DNA of 64,000 nt from Cognatiluteimonas lumbrici (GTDB lineage Bacteria; Pseudomonadota; Gammaproteobacteria; Xanthomonadales; Xanthomonadaceae), in assembly GCF_006476065.1 (NCBI RefSeq), contig NZ_ML636798.1, positions 1,934,207 through 1,998,206 on the forward strand, given 5' to 3'. The translations under genes and the position numbers were made by a program. Below the pieces are notes generated by a model. The model was not told the DNA's origin and made no database searches. It saw nothing but the letters and a program-made list of their open reading frames with translations. How positions within the stretch are numbered: the stretch's first letter is position 1; every line of letters begins with the position of its first letter. Positions 27,311 through 36,415 of the stretch are shown here, piece after piece.

Positions 27311-27679
27311 TTAGCCGATGGGAGGTCGGACCGGTTGCGCCAGCGCGGTGCTGGCGTGGCCGCGGTCGGGCGCTGTCCGCAAATCCGCCGGTGCCCACGC
27401 GCCGGCCGCGGGCAGGGCCGGCGGCTGCAGCGCATGCGCGAAGCCGGTGCAGGTGCTGCAGTCGTCGCCGCAGCAGTCGGGCGCCGGCGCGGAGGGCTGT
27501 CCGTCGTGGTCCATGCCGCCGGCCCCGGGTTCGTGGCAGTCGGTGGCGTGGGAGGATTGCTGCGCCATCGCGCCGTGCATCCCGGCCGTATGCAGCGTGC
27601 CCGCCACGGCCGCGCCCGCCACGTTCAACAGGAACAGCGTAGCCAGCAGGATCCGGAACAGGGCGTGCCGCGGGAGCAT
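27311..27679 (-). CDS. copL: CopL family metal-binding regulatory protein
   Basis: 122 residues. A signal-like helix (FRILLATLFLLNVAGAAVAG) is followed by a short His/Met/Cys-rich region (HTAGMHGAMAQQSSHATDCH, DCCGDDCSTCTGF) and a Pro/Ala-rich tail. This is the composition and position of Xanthomonas CopL, a small Cys-rich protein needed for copper-induced expression of copAB. How it acts is not settled; an mRNA leader role has also been argued. It begins the copLAB-DUF411 transcript. Confidence 0.82.
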   Translation of the reverse strand: MLPRHALFRILLATLFLLNVAGAAVAGTLHTAGMHGAMAQQSSHATDCHEPGAGGMDHDGQPSAPAPDCCGDDCSTCTGFAHALQPPALPAAGAWAPADLRTAPDRGHASTALAQPVRPPIG

Positions 27680-27690
27680 GCGTGGAATCT

Positions 27691-27732
27691 ACCGCACAAC
27701 GGGGTGCGGTGGATGACCCGATTGTCATCGGG
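27691..27732. promoter_or_regulatory. Leader hairpin and overlapping dyads upstream of copL
   Basis: ACCGCA (27691-27696) pairs with TGCGGT (27705-27710). Next to it, two dyads overlap: GATGAC-6-GTCATC (27712-27729) and CCCGAT-4-ATCGGG (27717-27732). They lie 12-53 nt before the copL start, where a regulator or structured leader would act. No regulator gene is directly linked to copL, and the CueR-like protein recognises a different sequence. Confidence 0.45.
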
Positions 27733-27835
27733 ACTGAAACAGTGAATGCCAGGAATCGGCCTTTGTACCGCCGGCTGCGCTCCCAATCTCCTTCGGGCGA
27801 CATCCATCGCAACAGTCACAGAAGGAGCTCCAACA

Positions 27836-28369
27836 ATGCGCAACTCCCCCATCCTCGCCGCCTCGGTCCTCGCCATCGCCCTGGGCGCGGCGTCCTTCGG
27901 CGCCAACGCCGGCAATCCCGACGGCTTCTACGTCGGTGCCGGCGCGGGCCAGTCCATGATCGACGAGGACTTCGCCGATGACGAGGACTTTGCCTACCAG
28001 GTGTTCGGCGGCTACCAGTTCAACCGCTACCTCGGTGCCGAGGCGGCCTATACCGACTTCGGCAAGGTCGACCTGGCCGACAACGTCGGCGAGCTCGAGG
28101 CCGACACCTGGTCGCTGGTGCTGGTGGGCACCGTGCCCTTCACCGAGAAGTTCTCCGGCTACGTGAAGGCGGGCTTCCACGACTGGGACGCCGAGCTGGG
28201 TGTTCCGGACATCGGCTTCGCCGACGACAGCGGCACCGACCCGACCTACGGGCTGGGGCTGCAGTACCGCTTCACGGACAACGTCTCCCTGCGCGGCGAG
28301 TACAGCCGCTTCGAGATGGACGACGTCGACGTCGACCTGGCGCAGCTGCAGGTGCGATTCGACTTCTGA
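27836..28369 (+). CDS. Small outer-membrane beta-barrel protein (OmpA-like/Ail-OmpX type)
   Basis: 177 residues. The signal peptide is SPILAASVLAIALGAASFGA, cut after ANA. The mature part shows alternating aromatic strands of an eight-stranded barrel (GFYVGAGAGQSMI, FGGYQFNRYLGAEAAYTDFG, GLGLQYRFTDNVSLRGEYSR) and ends in Phe (VRFDF). Loops are acidic (DEDFADDEDF, MDDVDVDL). Such barrels give envelope stability or adhesion; no specific ligand is apparent. A GAAGGAG site precedes the ATG. It is monocistronic and ended by a strong hairpin. Confidence 0.88.
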   Translation: MRNSPILAASVLAIALGAASFGANAGNPDGFYVGAGAGQSMIDEDFADDEDFAYQVFGGYQFNRYLGAEAAYTDFGKVDLADNVGELEADTWSLVLVGTVPFTEKFSGYVKAGFHDWDAELGVPDIGFADDSGTDPTYGLGLQYRFTDNVSLRGEYSRFEMDDVDVDLAQLQVRFDF

Positions 28370-28397
28370 GTCGCGTCCCCGACGCGGCGATCCGCGG

Positions 28398-28428
28398 AGG
28401 CCGGTCCGGTTTTGGGCCGGCCTCTTCT
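28398..28428. terminator. Terminator between the barrel gene and glmS
   Basis: AGGCCGGTCC (28398-28407) pairs with GGGCCGGCCT (28414-28423) over ten base pairs around GGTTTT. A pyrimidine-rich CTTCT follows. It lies between convergent genes and may serve both. Confidence 0.8.
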
Positions 28429-30259
28429 ATTCCACGGTGACCGATTTCGCCAGGTTGCGCGGCTTGTCCACGTCGGTGCCGCGCGCCAGCGCGGCGTGGT
28501 AGGCCAGCAGCTGCACCGGGATCGCGTGCACGATCGGCGACAGGATGCCGGCGTGGCGCGGCGTGCGGATGACGTTGACCTGCTCCGACTCGCCGAACTG
28601 GCTGTCGGCGTCGGCGAACACGAACATCTGGCCGCCGCGCGCGCGGACTTCCTGGATGTTCGACTTCACCTTCTCCAGCAGGCTGTCGTTGGGCGCGATC
28701 ACCACCACCGGCATCGCGTCGTCCACCAGCGCCAGCGGCCCGTGCTTGAGCTCGCCCGCGGGGTAGGCCTCGGCGTGGATGTACGAGATTTCCTTGAGCT
28801 TGAGCGCGCCCTCGAGCGCGATCGGGTAGTGCATGCCGCGCCCGAGGAACAGCGCGTGGTCCTTGGGTGCGAACAGTTCCGCCCAGGCCACGATCTGCGG
28901 TTCCAGGTTGAGCGCGTGCTGGATGCTGCCGGGCAGGTGGCGCAGGCACTCCAGCAGCTCGTCTTCCTGCCGTGCGTCGAGGCGGCCGCGCAGCTTGGCG
29001 AGGGTCGCGGCCAGGGTGAACAGCGCCACCAGCTGGGTGGTGAAGGCCTTGGTCGAGGCGACACCGATCTCGGCGCCGGCGCGGGTGTAGTGCACCAGCC
29101 GGCTGGCGCGCGGGATCGCGCTCTCGGGCACGTTGCAGATGGACAGCGTGCGCGACTGCCCGAGTGACTTCGCGTACTTGAGCGCCTCCATGGTGTCGAG
29201 GGTCTCGCCCGACTGCGAGATCGTCACCACCAGCTGCTTCGGGTTGGCGACCACCTGGCGGTAGCGGTACTCGCTGGCGATGTCCACGGCGCAGGGCAGG
29301 CCGGCCAGCGCCTCGATCCAGTAGCGCGCGGTGAGGCCGGCGTAGTAGCTGGTGCCGCAGGCGAGGATCTGCACCGCCTCGATGCCCTCGAGCACGCCGG
29401 CCGCGTCCTTGCCGAACAGCTCGGCGGAGAACGCATTGTCGTCCATCAGCGCCTCGATGGTGTCGGCGACCGCGCGCGGCTGCTCGTGGATCTCCTTCTG
29501 CATGAAGTGGCGGTACGGGCCGAGCTCGAGCGAGGCCAGCGACACGTCGGACACGTGCACCTCGCGCTCGACCGGGGCGCCGTCGGCGTCGAAGATGCGC
29601 ACCGCGTCGCGGGTCAGTTCGGCGGTGTCGCCTTCCTCCAGGAAGATCACGCGGCGGGTGGACGACACGATCGCCGAGACGTCGGAGGCGACGAAGTTCT
29701 CGCCGTCGCCGAGCCCGACCAGCAGCGGGCAGCCCATGCGCGCGGCGACCATGGTGCCGGGGTCGCGCTTGTCGATCACGGCGATGGCGTAGGCGCCGTG
29801 CAGCTCGCGCACCGCCTGCTGCAGCGCGCCGACCAGGTCCGCGCCCTGCGCGCGGTAATGGTGGATCAGGTGGGCGATGACCTCGGTGTCGGTCTGCGAC
29901 TCGAAGGCGTAGCCGAGCCCGCGCAGGCGCTCGCGCTGGGCCTCGTGGTTCTCGATGATGCCGTTGTGGACGAGCGCGAGTTCGCCGTGGCTGATGTGCG
30001 GGTGCGCGTTGTCCTCGGTCACGCCGCCGTGGGTCGCCCAGCGGGTGTGGCCGATCCCGAGCGTGGCGCTGAAGCCTTCGGCGGCCGCCGCGGACTCCAT
30101 CTCGGAGACGCGCCCGGTGCGGCGCACGCGGCGTACGCCCGTGTCCGCGACCACGGCGATGCCGGCGGAGTCGTAGCCGCGGTACTCGAGCCGTTTGAGG
30201 CCCTCGATGAGCACCGGGACCACGTCACGGCCAGCGATCGCGCCGACGATTCCACACAT
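28427..30259 (-). CDS. glmS: Glutamine-fructose-6-phosphate aminotransferase
   Basis: 610 residues. The class II glutamine amidotransferase domain starts with the nucleophile Cys after Met ([14 protein letters not shown]) and shows [11 protein letters not shown] and [11 protein letters not shown]. Two SIS isomerase domains follow ([28 protein letters not shown]), with the C-terminal tail NLAKSVTVE that closes the active site. It makes glucosamine-6-phosphate, the first step to UDP-GlcNAc. The AAAGGTGG ribosome site precedes the ATG. No glmS ribozyme or sRNA target could be recognised in the short leader. The intergenic region is shared with the divergent sigma-54 operon. Confidence 0.97.
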   Translation of the reverse strand: MCGIVGAIAGRDVVPVLIEGLKRLEYRGYDSAGIAVVADTGVRRVRRTGRVSEMESAAAAEGFSATLGIGHTRWATHGGVTEDNAHPHISHGELALVHNGIIENHEAQRERLRGLGYAFESQTDTEVIAHLIHHYRAQGADLVGALQQAVRELHGAYAIAVIDKRDPGTMVAARMGCPLLVGLGDGENFVASDVSAIVSSTRRVIFLEEGDTAELTRDAVRIFDADGAPVEREVHVSDVSLASLELGPYRHFMQKEIHEQPRAVADTIEALMDDNAFSAELFGKDAAGVLEGIEAVQILACGTSYYAGLTARYWIEALAGLPCAVDIASEYRYRQVVANPKQLVVTISQSGETLDTMEALKYAKSLGQSRTLSICNVPESAIPRASRLVHYTRAGAEIGVASTKAFTTQLVALFTLAATLAKLRGRLDARQEDELLECLRHLPGSIQHALNLEPQIVAWAELFAPKDHALFLGRGMHYPIALEGALKLKEISYIHAEAYPAGELKHGPLALVDDAMPVVVIAPNDSLLEKVKSNIQEVRARGGQMFVFADADSQFGESEQVNVIRTPRHAGILSPIVHAIPVQLLAYHAALARGTDVDKPRNLAKSVTVE

Positions 30260-30313
30260 GGCAAGCCACCTTTCTTCGCGGACTGGAAGTGTAGCGGGTC
30301 AGGCAGCGCCGGA

Positions 30314-30350
30314 CTGTCCGCGCCGGTGTCCGGACGGTGTCCGCGGACAC
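30314..30350. promoter_or_regulatory. Repeated GTGTCCG motifs, candidate enhancer for an NtrC-like activator
   Basis: CTGTCCG at 30314, GTGTCCG at 30326 and GTGTCCG at 30337 are direct repeats 11-12 bp apart, about one helical turn. The last is half of a perfect 14-bp palindrome, GTGTCCGCGGACAC (30337-30350). The block lies about 70-105 bp upstream of the predicted start of the sigma-54 promoter, the normal place for activator sites. The likely binder is the NtrC-like protein encoded as gene five of the same operon (inference). Confidence 0.65.
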
Positions 30351-30393
30351 CCGGCCAAGTCGTGTTCGCCGCGCCAGTGCAACGTTTCCGGCT

Positions 30394-30410
30394 TGGCACG
30401 CATCCTGCTT
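30394..30410 (+). promoter_or_regulatory. Sigma-54 (-24/-12) promoter
   Basis: TTGGCACGCATCCTGCTT contains GG at 30395-30396 and GC at 30407-30408 with exactly ten bases between, the invariant sigma-54 spacing. It matches the consensus TGGCACG-N4-TTGC at all but one position. Transcription would start near 30419, 33 nt before the adaptor ATG. Confidence 0.82.
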
Positions 30411-30451
30411 CCTGGAACGGCAGGACGCGACAGCAAGGGGACACACCAACG

Positions 30452-31729
30452 ATGGGCATCCGCGACACCTCGGGCCAGGACCGGCCCGTCGCCGCTTCCT
30501 CGGCCGCCGGGCGCCAGCGCCGGCAATGGCTGGCCTACGCCGGCGGCGGCGCGCTGGTGCTGCTGCTGGCCGGCTGGCTGCTGTCCGGCTGGGCCGCCGG
30601 CAGCCGCTCGGTGGACGCCTCGCGGCTGCGCATCGCCGAAGTCAGGCGCGGCGACCTGGTGCGCGACATTTCCGCCGAGGGCCGCGTGATCGCGGCCAAC
30701 AGCCCGACCCTGTACGCGGTCGCCGGCGGCACCGTGACCCTGCACGTGGTCGCGGGCGACGTCGTGGAGAAGGGCGACGCGCTGGCCGAGATCGACAGCC
30801 CGGAACTGCGCAGCCGCCTGGCGCAGGAAGAGGCGACGCTTGCCAGCCTCGAGGCCGAAGCCAGCCGCGCCGCGCTCGACGCGCAGCTGGCGCGTTCGGC
30901 CGCGCGGCGCACGCTCGACCAGGCCCTGATCCAGCGCCAGGCCGCCGCGCGCGACCTCGAGCGCAACACCCGCGCCTACGAGGGCGGCGCCGTCGCCCAG
31001 GTGGACGTGGCGCGCGCCGAGGACGCGCTCAAGAGCGCCGAGATCGGGCTCCAGCACGCGCGCCAGGACAGCGCCCTGCAGGATCGCGGCGCCGGCCTCG
31101 ACGTGCGCAACAAGAAACTGCTGGCGGACCGCCAGCGCGCGGTGGTCGCCGAGCTGCAGCGCCAGGTGGACGCGCTGACCCTGCGCGCGCCGTTCGACGG
31201 CCAGGTCGGCCAGGTGCAGGTGCAGCAGCGCGCCAACGTCGCCCAGAACGCGCCGGTGCTCGGGGTGGTCGACCTGACCCGCTTCGAGGTCGAGATCCGG
31301 GTGCCGGAGAGCTTCGCCCGCGACCTCGCCATCGGCATGCCGGCGCAGCTCGCCAGCGGCCGCGGCGAACCCTTCGCCGCCGAGGTCTCGGCGGTGTCGC
31401 CGGAGGTCGTGAACGGCGAAGTCACCGCGCGCCTGCGCTTCAAGGACGGGCAGCCGCCCGGCCTGCGCCAGAACCAGCGCATGTCCGCGCGGATCCTGCT
31501 CGACACCCGCCGCGACGTGCTGATGGTGGACCGCGGCCCGTTCCTGGAACAGGGCGGCGGCGCCAGCGCCTGGGTGATGGACGGCGACGTCGCCGTCAAG
31601 CGTCCGATCCGCACCGGCGCCAGCAGCCTGGGCGCGGTGGAGATCGTGGAAGGACTGCAGGAAGGGGACCGCGTCGTGGTCTCCGGCAGCGACCTGTTCG
31701 GCGATGCCGAGCGCGTGGTCGTCAACTGA
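30452..31729 (+). CDS. HlyD/MacA-like adaptor of a sigma-54-controlled exporter
   Basis: 425 residues. A cytoplasmic N-terminus and one anchor helix (WLAYAGGGALVLLLAGWLLS) lead to lipoyl half-motifs (GGTVTLHVVAGDVVEKGDAL, LRAPFDGQVGQVQVQQRANV). Between them is a long coiled hairpin (EEATLASLEAEASRAALDAQ onward). Beta-barrel and membrane-proximal domains complete the fold. It is gene one of six closely spaced genes (adaptor, ATPase, two permeases, NtrC-like regulator, kinase). The start follows AAGGGG at a rather long distance. The adaptor would bridge to an outer-membrane channel encoded elsewhere. Confidence 0.88.
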   Translation: MGIRDTSGQDRPVAASSAAGRQRRQWLAYAGGGALVLLLAGWLLSGWAAGSRSVDASRLRIAEVRRGDLVRDISAEGRVIAANSPTLYAVAGGTVTLHVVAGDVVEKGDALAEIDSPELRSRLAQEEATLASLEAEASRAALDAQLARSAARRTLDQALIQRQAAARDLERNTRAYEGGAVAQVDVARAEDALKSAEIGLQHARQDSALQDRGAGLDVRNKKLLADRQRAVVAELQRQVDALTLRAPFDGQVGQVQVQQRANVAQNAPVLGVVDLTRFEVEIRVPESFARDLAIGMPAQLASGRGEPFAAEVSAVSPEVVNGEVTARLRFKDGQPPGLRQNQRMSARILLDTRRDVLMVDRGPFLEQGGGASAWVMDGDVAVKRPIRTGASSLGAVEIVEGLQEGDRVVVSGSDLFGDAERVVVN

Positions 31730-31752
31730 AAACCAGAGAAGAGGACACCCCC

Positions 31753-32475
31753 ATGCTCGAGATGCGCCAGGTCAGCAAGGTCTACCGTACCGAACTCGTC
31801 GAAACCCACGCGCTCCGGGCGCTGGACCTGCACGTGCGCGACGGCGAGTTCGTCGCGGTCACCGGCCCCTCGGGCTCGGGCAAGACCACCTTCCTCAACA
31901 TCGCCGGCCTGCTGGAGACCTTCACCGGCGGCGAGTACCTGCTCGACGGCGAGGACGTGCGCGGCCTCTCCGACGACGCGCGCTCGAGGCTGCGCAACCG
32001 CAAGATCGGCTTCATCTTCCAGAGCTTCAACCTGATCCCGGACCTCAACCTGTTCGACAACTGCGACGTGCCGCTGCGCTACCGGGGCATGAACGCGGCC
32101 GAGCGTCGGCAGCGGATCGAGCAGGCGTTGTCGCAGGTCGGCCTCGGCTCGCGCATGAAGCACTATCCGTCCGAGCTGTCCGGCGGCCAGCAGCAGCGCG
32201 CCGCGATCGCGCGTGCGCTCGCGGGCAGCCCGCGCCTGCTGCTGGCAGACGAGCCGACCGGCAACCTCGACTCGCAGATGGCGCGCGGGGTGATGGAGCT
32301 GCTGGAGGAGATCAACGAGCAGGGCACCACCATCGTCATGGTCACCCACGATCCGGAGCTGGCCGCGCGTGCGCAGCGCAACGTGCACATCGTCGACGGC
32401 ATGGCCACCGACCTGAGCGTGGAGCCGACCCTGCTGCGCGTCGCCTCGGCCTCGCTGGCCGAGTCCAACGGCTGA
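31753..32475 (+). CDS. ABC transporter ATP-binding protein, MacB/LolD type
   Basis: 240 residues with Walker A GPSGSGKTT, Q-loop FQSFNLIPDLNLFDN, signature LSGGQQQRAAIARA, Walker [13 protein letters not shown] and H-loop VMVTHDPE. It energises the two FtsX-like permeases encoded directly after it (13 and 15 nt gaps). It belongs to the same branch as the ATPases at 0.8 and 43 kb but is clearly a separate paralogue. A C-terminal extension of about 20 residues follows the core. Confidence 0.94.
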   Translation: MLEMRQVSKVYRTELVETHALRALDLHVRDGEFVAVTGPSGSGKTTFLNIAGLLETFTGGEYLLDGEDVRGLSDDARSRLRNRKIGFIFQSFNLIPDLNLFDNCDVPLRYRGMNAAERRQRIEQALSQVGLGSRMKHYPSELSGGQQQRAAIARALAGSPRLLLADEPTGNLDSQMARGVMELLEEINEQGTTIVMVTHDPELAARAQRNVHIVDGMATDLSVEPTLLRVASASLAESNG

Positions 32476-32488
32476 GGAGGCCGCCCGC

Positions 32489-33805
32489 ATGTTCGCCTAC
32501 TACTTCGATCTGGCGTTGCGCAGCTTCCGCCGCAACAAGGCACTGACCGCGCTGATGGTGCTCGCCATCGCCCTGGGCATCGGCGCCAGCATGACCACGC
32601 TGACCATCTTCCACGTGCTCTCCGGCGACCCGATCCCGCAGAAGAGCGACCAGCTCTTCTACGTCCAACTCGACCCGGGCTCGATGGACGGCTACGTTGC
32701 CGGCGAGGAGCCCGAGGAGCAGATGACCCGCTACGACGCCGAGGAACTGCTGCGCCAGGCGCGCGGCGACCGCCAGGCGATGATGACCGGCGGCAGCGTG
32801 GCGATCGAATCGCAGAAGGAGGGCTTGGCGCCGTTCTACGCCGACGCCCGCTACACCAGCGCCGACTTCTTCCCGATGTTCGAGCTGCCGTTCCTGTACG
32901 GCAATGGCTGGAGCGCGGAGCAGGACGCGGCGCGCGCGCGGGTGGCGGTGATCAGCAAGGCGCTCAACGACAAGCTGTTCGACGGCGAGGACAGCACCGG
33001 GCGCACGGTGCGCTTCGGCGGCGCCGACTTCCGCGTGGTCGGCGTGCTCGACGCGTGGCGCCCGGTGCCCAAGTTCTACGACCTCAACGCCGGCCGCTAC
33101 GGCGAGGCGGAACAGGCCTACGTGCCGTTCTCGACCTCGCGCGACCTGCGCATGGACCGCAACGGCAGCATGAACTGCTGGCGCAGCGGCGCCAACAGCG
33201 ACGACCCCGAGGGCGAGACCGGCGTCAACGCGCCCTGCACCTGGATCCAGTACTGGGTCGAGCTCGACACGCCCGCCGAGGCCGAGGCATACCGGCAGTA
33301 CCTGGTCGACTACTCCGACCAGCAGCGCGCCGCCGGCCGCTTCCAGCGTCCGACCAACGTGCGCCTGCGCAGCGTGATGGAGTGGCTCGACTACAAGCGC
33401 GTGGTACCCAGCGACGTGCGCATGCAGGTGTGGCTGGCGTTCGGCTTCCTGCTGGTGTGCCTGCTCAACACCGTCGGCCTGCTGCTGGCCAAGTTCATGC
33501 GTCGCGCCAGCGAGATCGGCGTGCGCCGCGCGCTCGGCGCCTCGCGCCGCGCGATCTTCGCGCAGTGCCTGGTCGAGGCCGGCACCGTCGGCCTGGCCGG
33601 CGGCCTGCTCGGCCTCGGGCTCGCCCAGCTCGGCCTGTGGGCGATCCGGCAGCAGCCGACCGGCTTCGCCGACATCCTGCACCTGGACGCATCGATGCTG
33701 CTGACCACTTTCGCGCTCGCGATCCTGGCCAGCGTGCTCGCCGGGCTGCTGCCGGCCTGGCATGCCTGCCAGGTGGCGCCCGCGATCCAGCTCAAGTCGC
33801 AGTAA
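32489..33805 (+). CDS. ABC permease, MacB_PCD/FtsX type (first of two)
   Basis: 438 residues. Helix 1 (LTALMVLAIALGIGASMTTL) is followed by a large periplasmic core domain of about 260 residues (RVAVISKALNDKLF, GRTVRFGGADFRVVGVLDAW). The C-terminal FtsX domain has three helices (WLAFGFLLVCLLNTVGLLLA, EAGTVGLAGGLLGLGLAQLG, LLTTFALAILASVLAGLLPA) and the coupling sequence ASEIGVRRALGASRRAIFAQ. The GVRRALGA motif is conserved in MacB-like permeases. Pairing with a second, different permease implies a heterodimeric exporter. Confidence 0.9.
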   Translation: MFAYYFDLALRSFRRNKALTALMVLAIALGIGASMTTLTIFHVLSGDPIPQKSDQLFYVQLDPGSMDGYVAGEEPEEQMTRYDAEELLRQARGDRQAMMTGGSVAIESQKEGLAPFYADARYTSADFFPMFELPFLYGNGWSAEQDAARARVAVISKALNDKLFDGEDSTGRTVRFGGADFRVVGVLDAWRPVPKFYDLNAGRYGEAEQAYVPFSTSRDLRMDRNGSMNCWRSGANSDDPEGETGVNAPCTWIQYWVELDTPAEAEAYRQYLVDYSDQQRAAGRFQRPTNVRLRSVMEWLDYKRVVPSDVRMQVWLAFGFLLVCLLNTVGLLLAKFMRRASEIGVRRALGASRRAIFAQCLVEAGTVGLAGGLLGLGLAQLGLWAIRQQPTGFADILHLDASMLLTTFALAILASVLAGLLPAWHACQVAPAIQLKSQ

Positions 33806-33820
33806 GCACCGGAGAACGAC

Positions 33821-35047
33821 ATGGAACTGCGCCCCATCCTTTCGACCCTGCGCCGGCACAAGACCGCATCGGCGCTGATCGTGCTCGAGATCGCGCTGAG
33901 CTGCGCGATCATCTGCAACGCCATGTTCCTGATCGGCGGGCGCCTCGAGCGCATGGACCGCCCGACCGGCCAGGCCGAGGACGAGATCGTCCGCATCCAG
34001 ATCACCGGCATCGGCCAGGACGACAACGCCGCCGCCCTGACCGCCACCGACCTGGCCGCGCTGCGCGCGCTGCCGGGGGTGAAGTCGGCCAGCGTCACCA
34101 ACCAGCTCACCTTCGGCGGCAGTTCCTGGAACAGCGGCGTCAACCTCACCCAGGAACAGACCCAGGTAAACCTCAGCAGCAGCACCTACCTCGGCGACGA
34201 AAAGCTGCCGGAGACGCTTGGGCTGCAGCTCGTTTCCGGCCGCTTCTTCACCGCCGACGAAATGGTCGACTGGGACGCGTTCAGCGCCCCGGGCGCCAAC
34301 CTCGCGGTACCGGTGTCCATCATCACCCGCGACATGGCCGAGGCGTTGTGGCCGGGCGAGGATCCGCTCGGCAAGACCTACTACAGCTGGGGCGAGGGCG
34401 GCACGCGCGTGGTCGGGGTGGTGGACAAGCTCGCGCGCCCGAACGAAATGGGCGGCCCCGCGCAGTACTACTACTCGAGCATCCTGCCGCTCCGGATCCC
34501 GTTCAACGTGGGCGGCAACTACGTGCTGCGGGTGGATCCGGATCGCCGGGCGGAAACCCTCGACGCCGCGGAGCAGGCACTGCTGCGCAACGGCCCCAAC
34601 CGCATCATCCTCGAGAAGCAGACGCTCGAGGAGATGCGCAGCGACTACTATCGCCAGGACCGGGCCATGTCCTGGATGCTGGTGATCGTGAGCGTGCTGC
34701 TGCTGGTGGTGACCGCGCTCGGCATCGTCGGCCTGGCCAGTTTCTGGGTCGCGCAGCGGACCAAGCAGATCGGCGTGCGGCGCGCGCTCGGCGCCACCCG
34801 CGGCCAGGTGCTGCGCTACTTCCAGCTCGAGAACTTCGTGCTGGCCACGGCCGGCATCGTGCTCGGGATGATGCTGGCCTACGGCCTCAACCAGCTGATG
34901 ATGGAACGCGCGGAACTGCCGCGGCTGCCGGCGATCTACCTGCCGGTCGGCGCCCTGGTGCTGTGGCTCCTGGGCCAGCTCTCAGTCTTCGGCCCCGCCC
35001 GCCGCGCCGCCGCCGTCCCCCCCGCAGTCGCGACGAGGAGCGTGTAG
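33821..35047 (+). CDS. ABC permease, MacB_PCD/FtsX type (second of two)
   Basis: 408 residues with the same fold as the preceding permease but little sequence identity. Helix 1 is IVLEIALSCAIICNAMFLIG, with a periplasmic core between. C-terminal helices include WMLVIVSVLLLVVTALGIVG and FVLATAGIVLGMMLAYGLNQ, with the coupling motif TKQIGVRRALGATRGQVLRY. The Asn/Ser-rich loop around residues 95-130 is unlike the partner. It likely forms the second half of the membrane channel. The response regulator gene begins 17 nt after its stop. Confidence 0.9.
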   Translation: MELRPILSTLRRHKTASALIVLEIALSCAIICNAMFLIGGRLERMDRPTGQAEDEIVRIQITGIGQDDNAAALTATDLAALRALPGVKSASVTNQLTFGGSSWNSGVNLTQEQTQVNLSSSTYLGDEKLPETLGLQLVSGRFFTADEMVDWDAFSAPGANLAVPVSIITRDMAEALWPGEDPLGKTYYSWGEGGTRVVGVVDKLARPNEMGGPAQYYYSSILPLRIPFNVGGNYVLRVDPDRRAETLDAAEQALLRNGPNRIILEKQTLEEMRSDYYRQDRAMSWMLVIVSVLLLVVTALGIVGLASFWVAQRTKQIGVRRALGATRGQVLRYFQLENFVLATAGIVLGMMLAYGLNQLMMERAELPRLPAIYLPVGALVLWLLGQLSVFGPARRAAAVPPAVATRSV

Positions 35048-35064
35048 GGCCTTAAGCTTCGTCC

Positions 35065-36414
<1,350 letters not shown>

Positions 36415-36415
36415 G

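Noticed and set aside
24609-27812. Minus-strand frame of 1067 codons over the copper genes
   Set aside because: Only its last part (copB) is real; the rest is out of frame with copA and copL, which have clear motifs.
28380-28430. glmS ribozyme or small RNA gene near glmS
   Set aside because: The sequence is a simple terminator hairpin between convergent genes; no ribozyme core or sRNA promoter is visible, and the ribozyme is not expected in this lineage.
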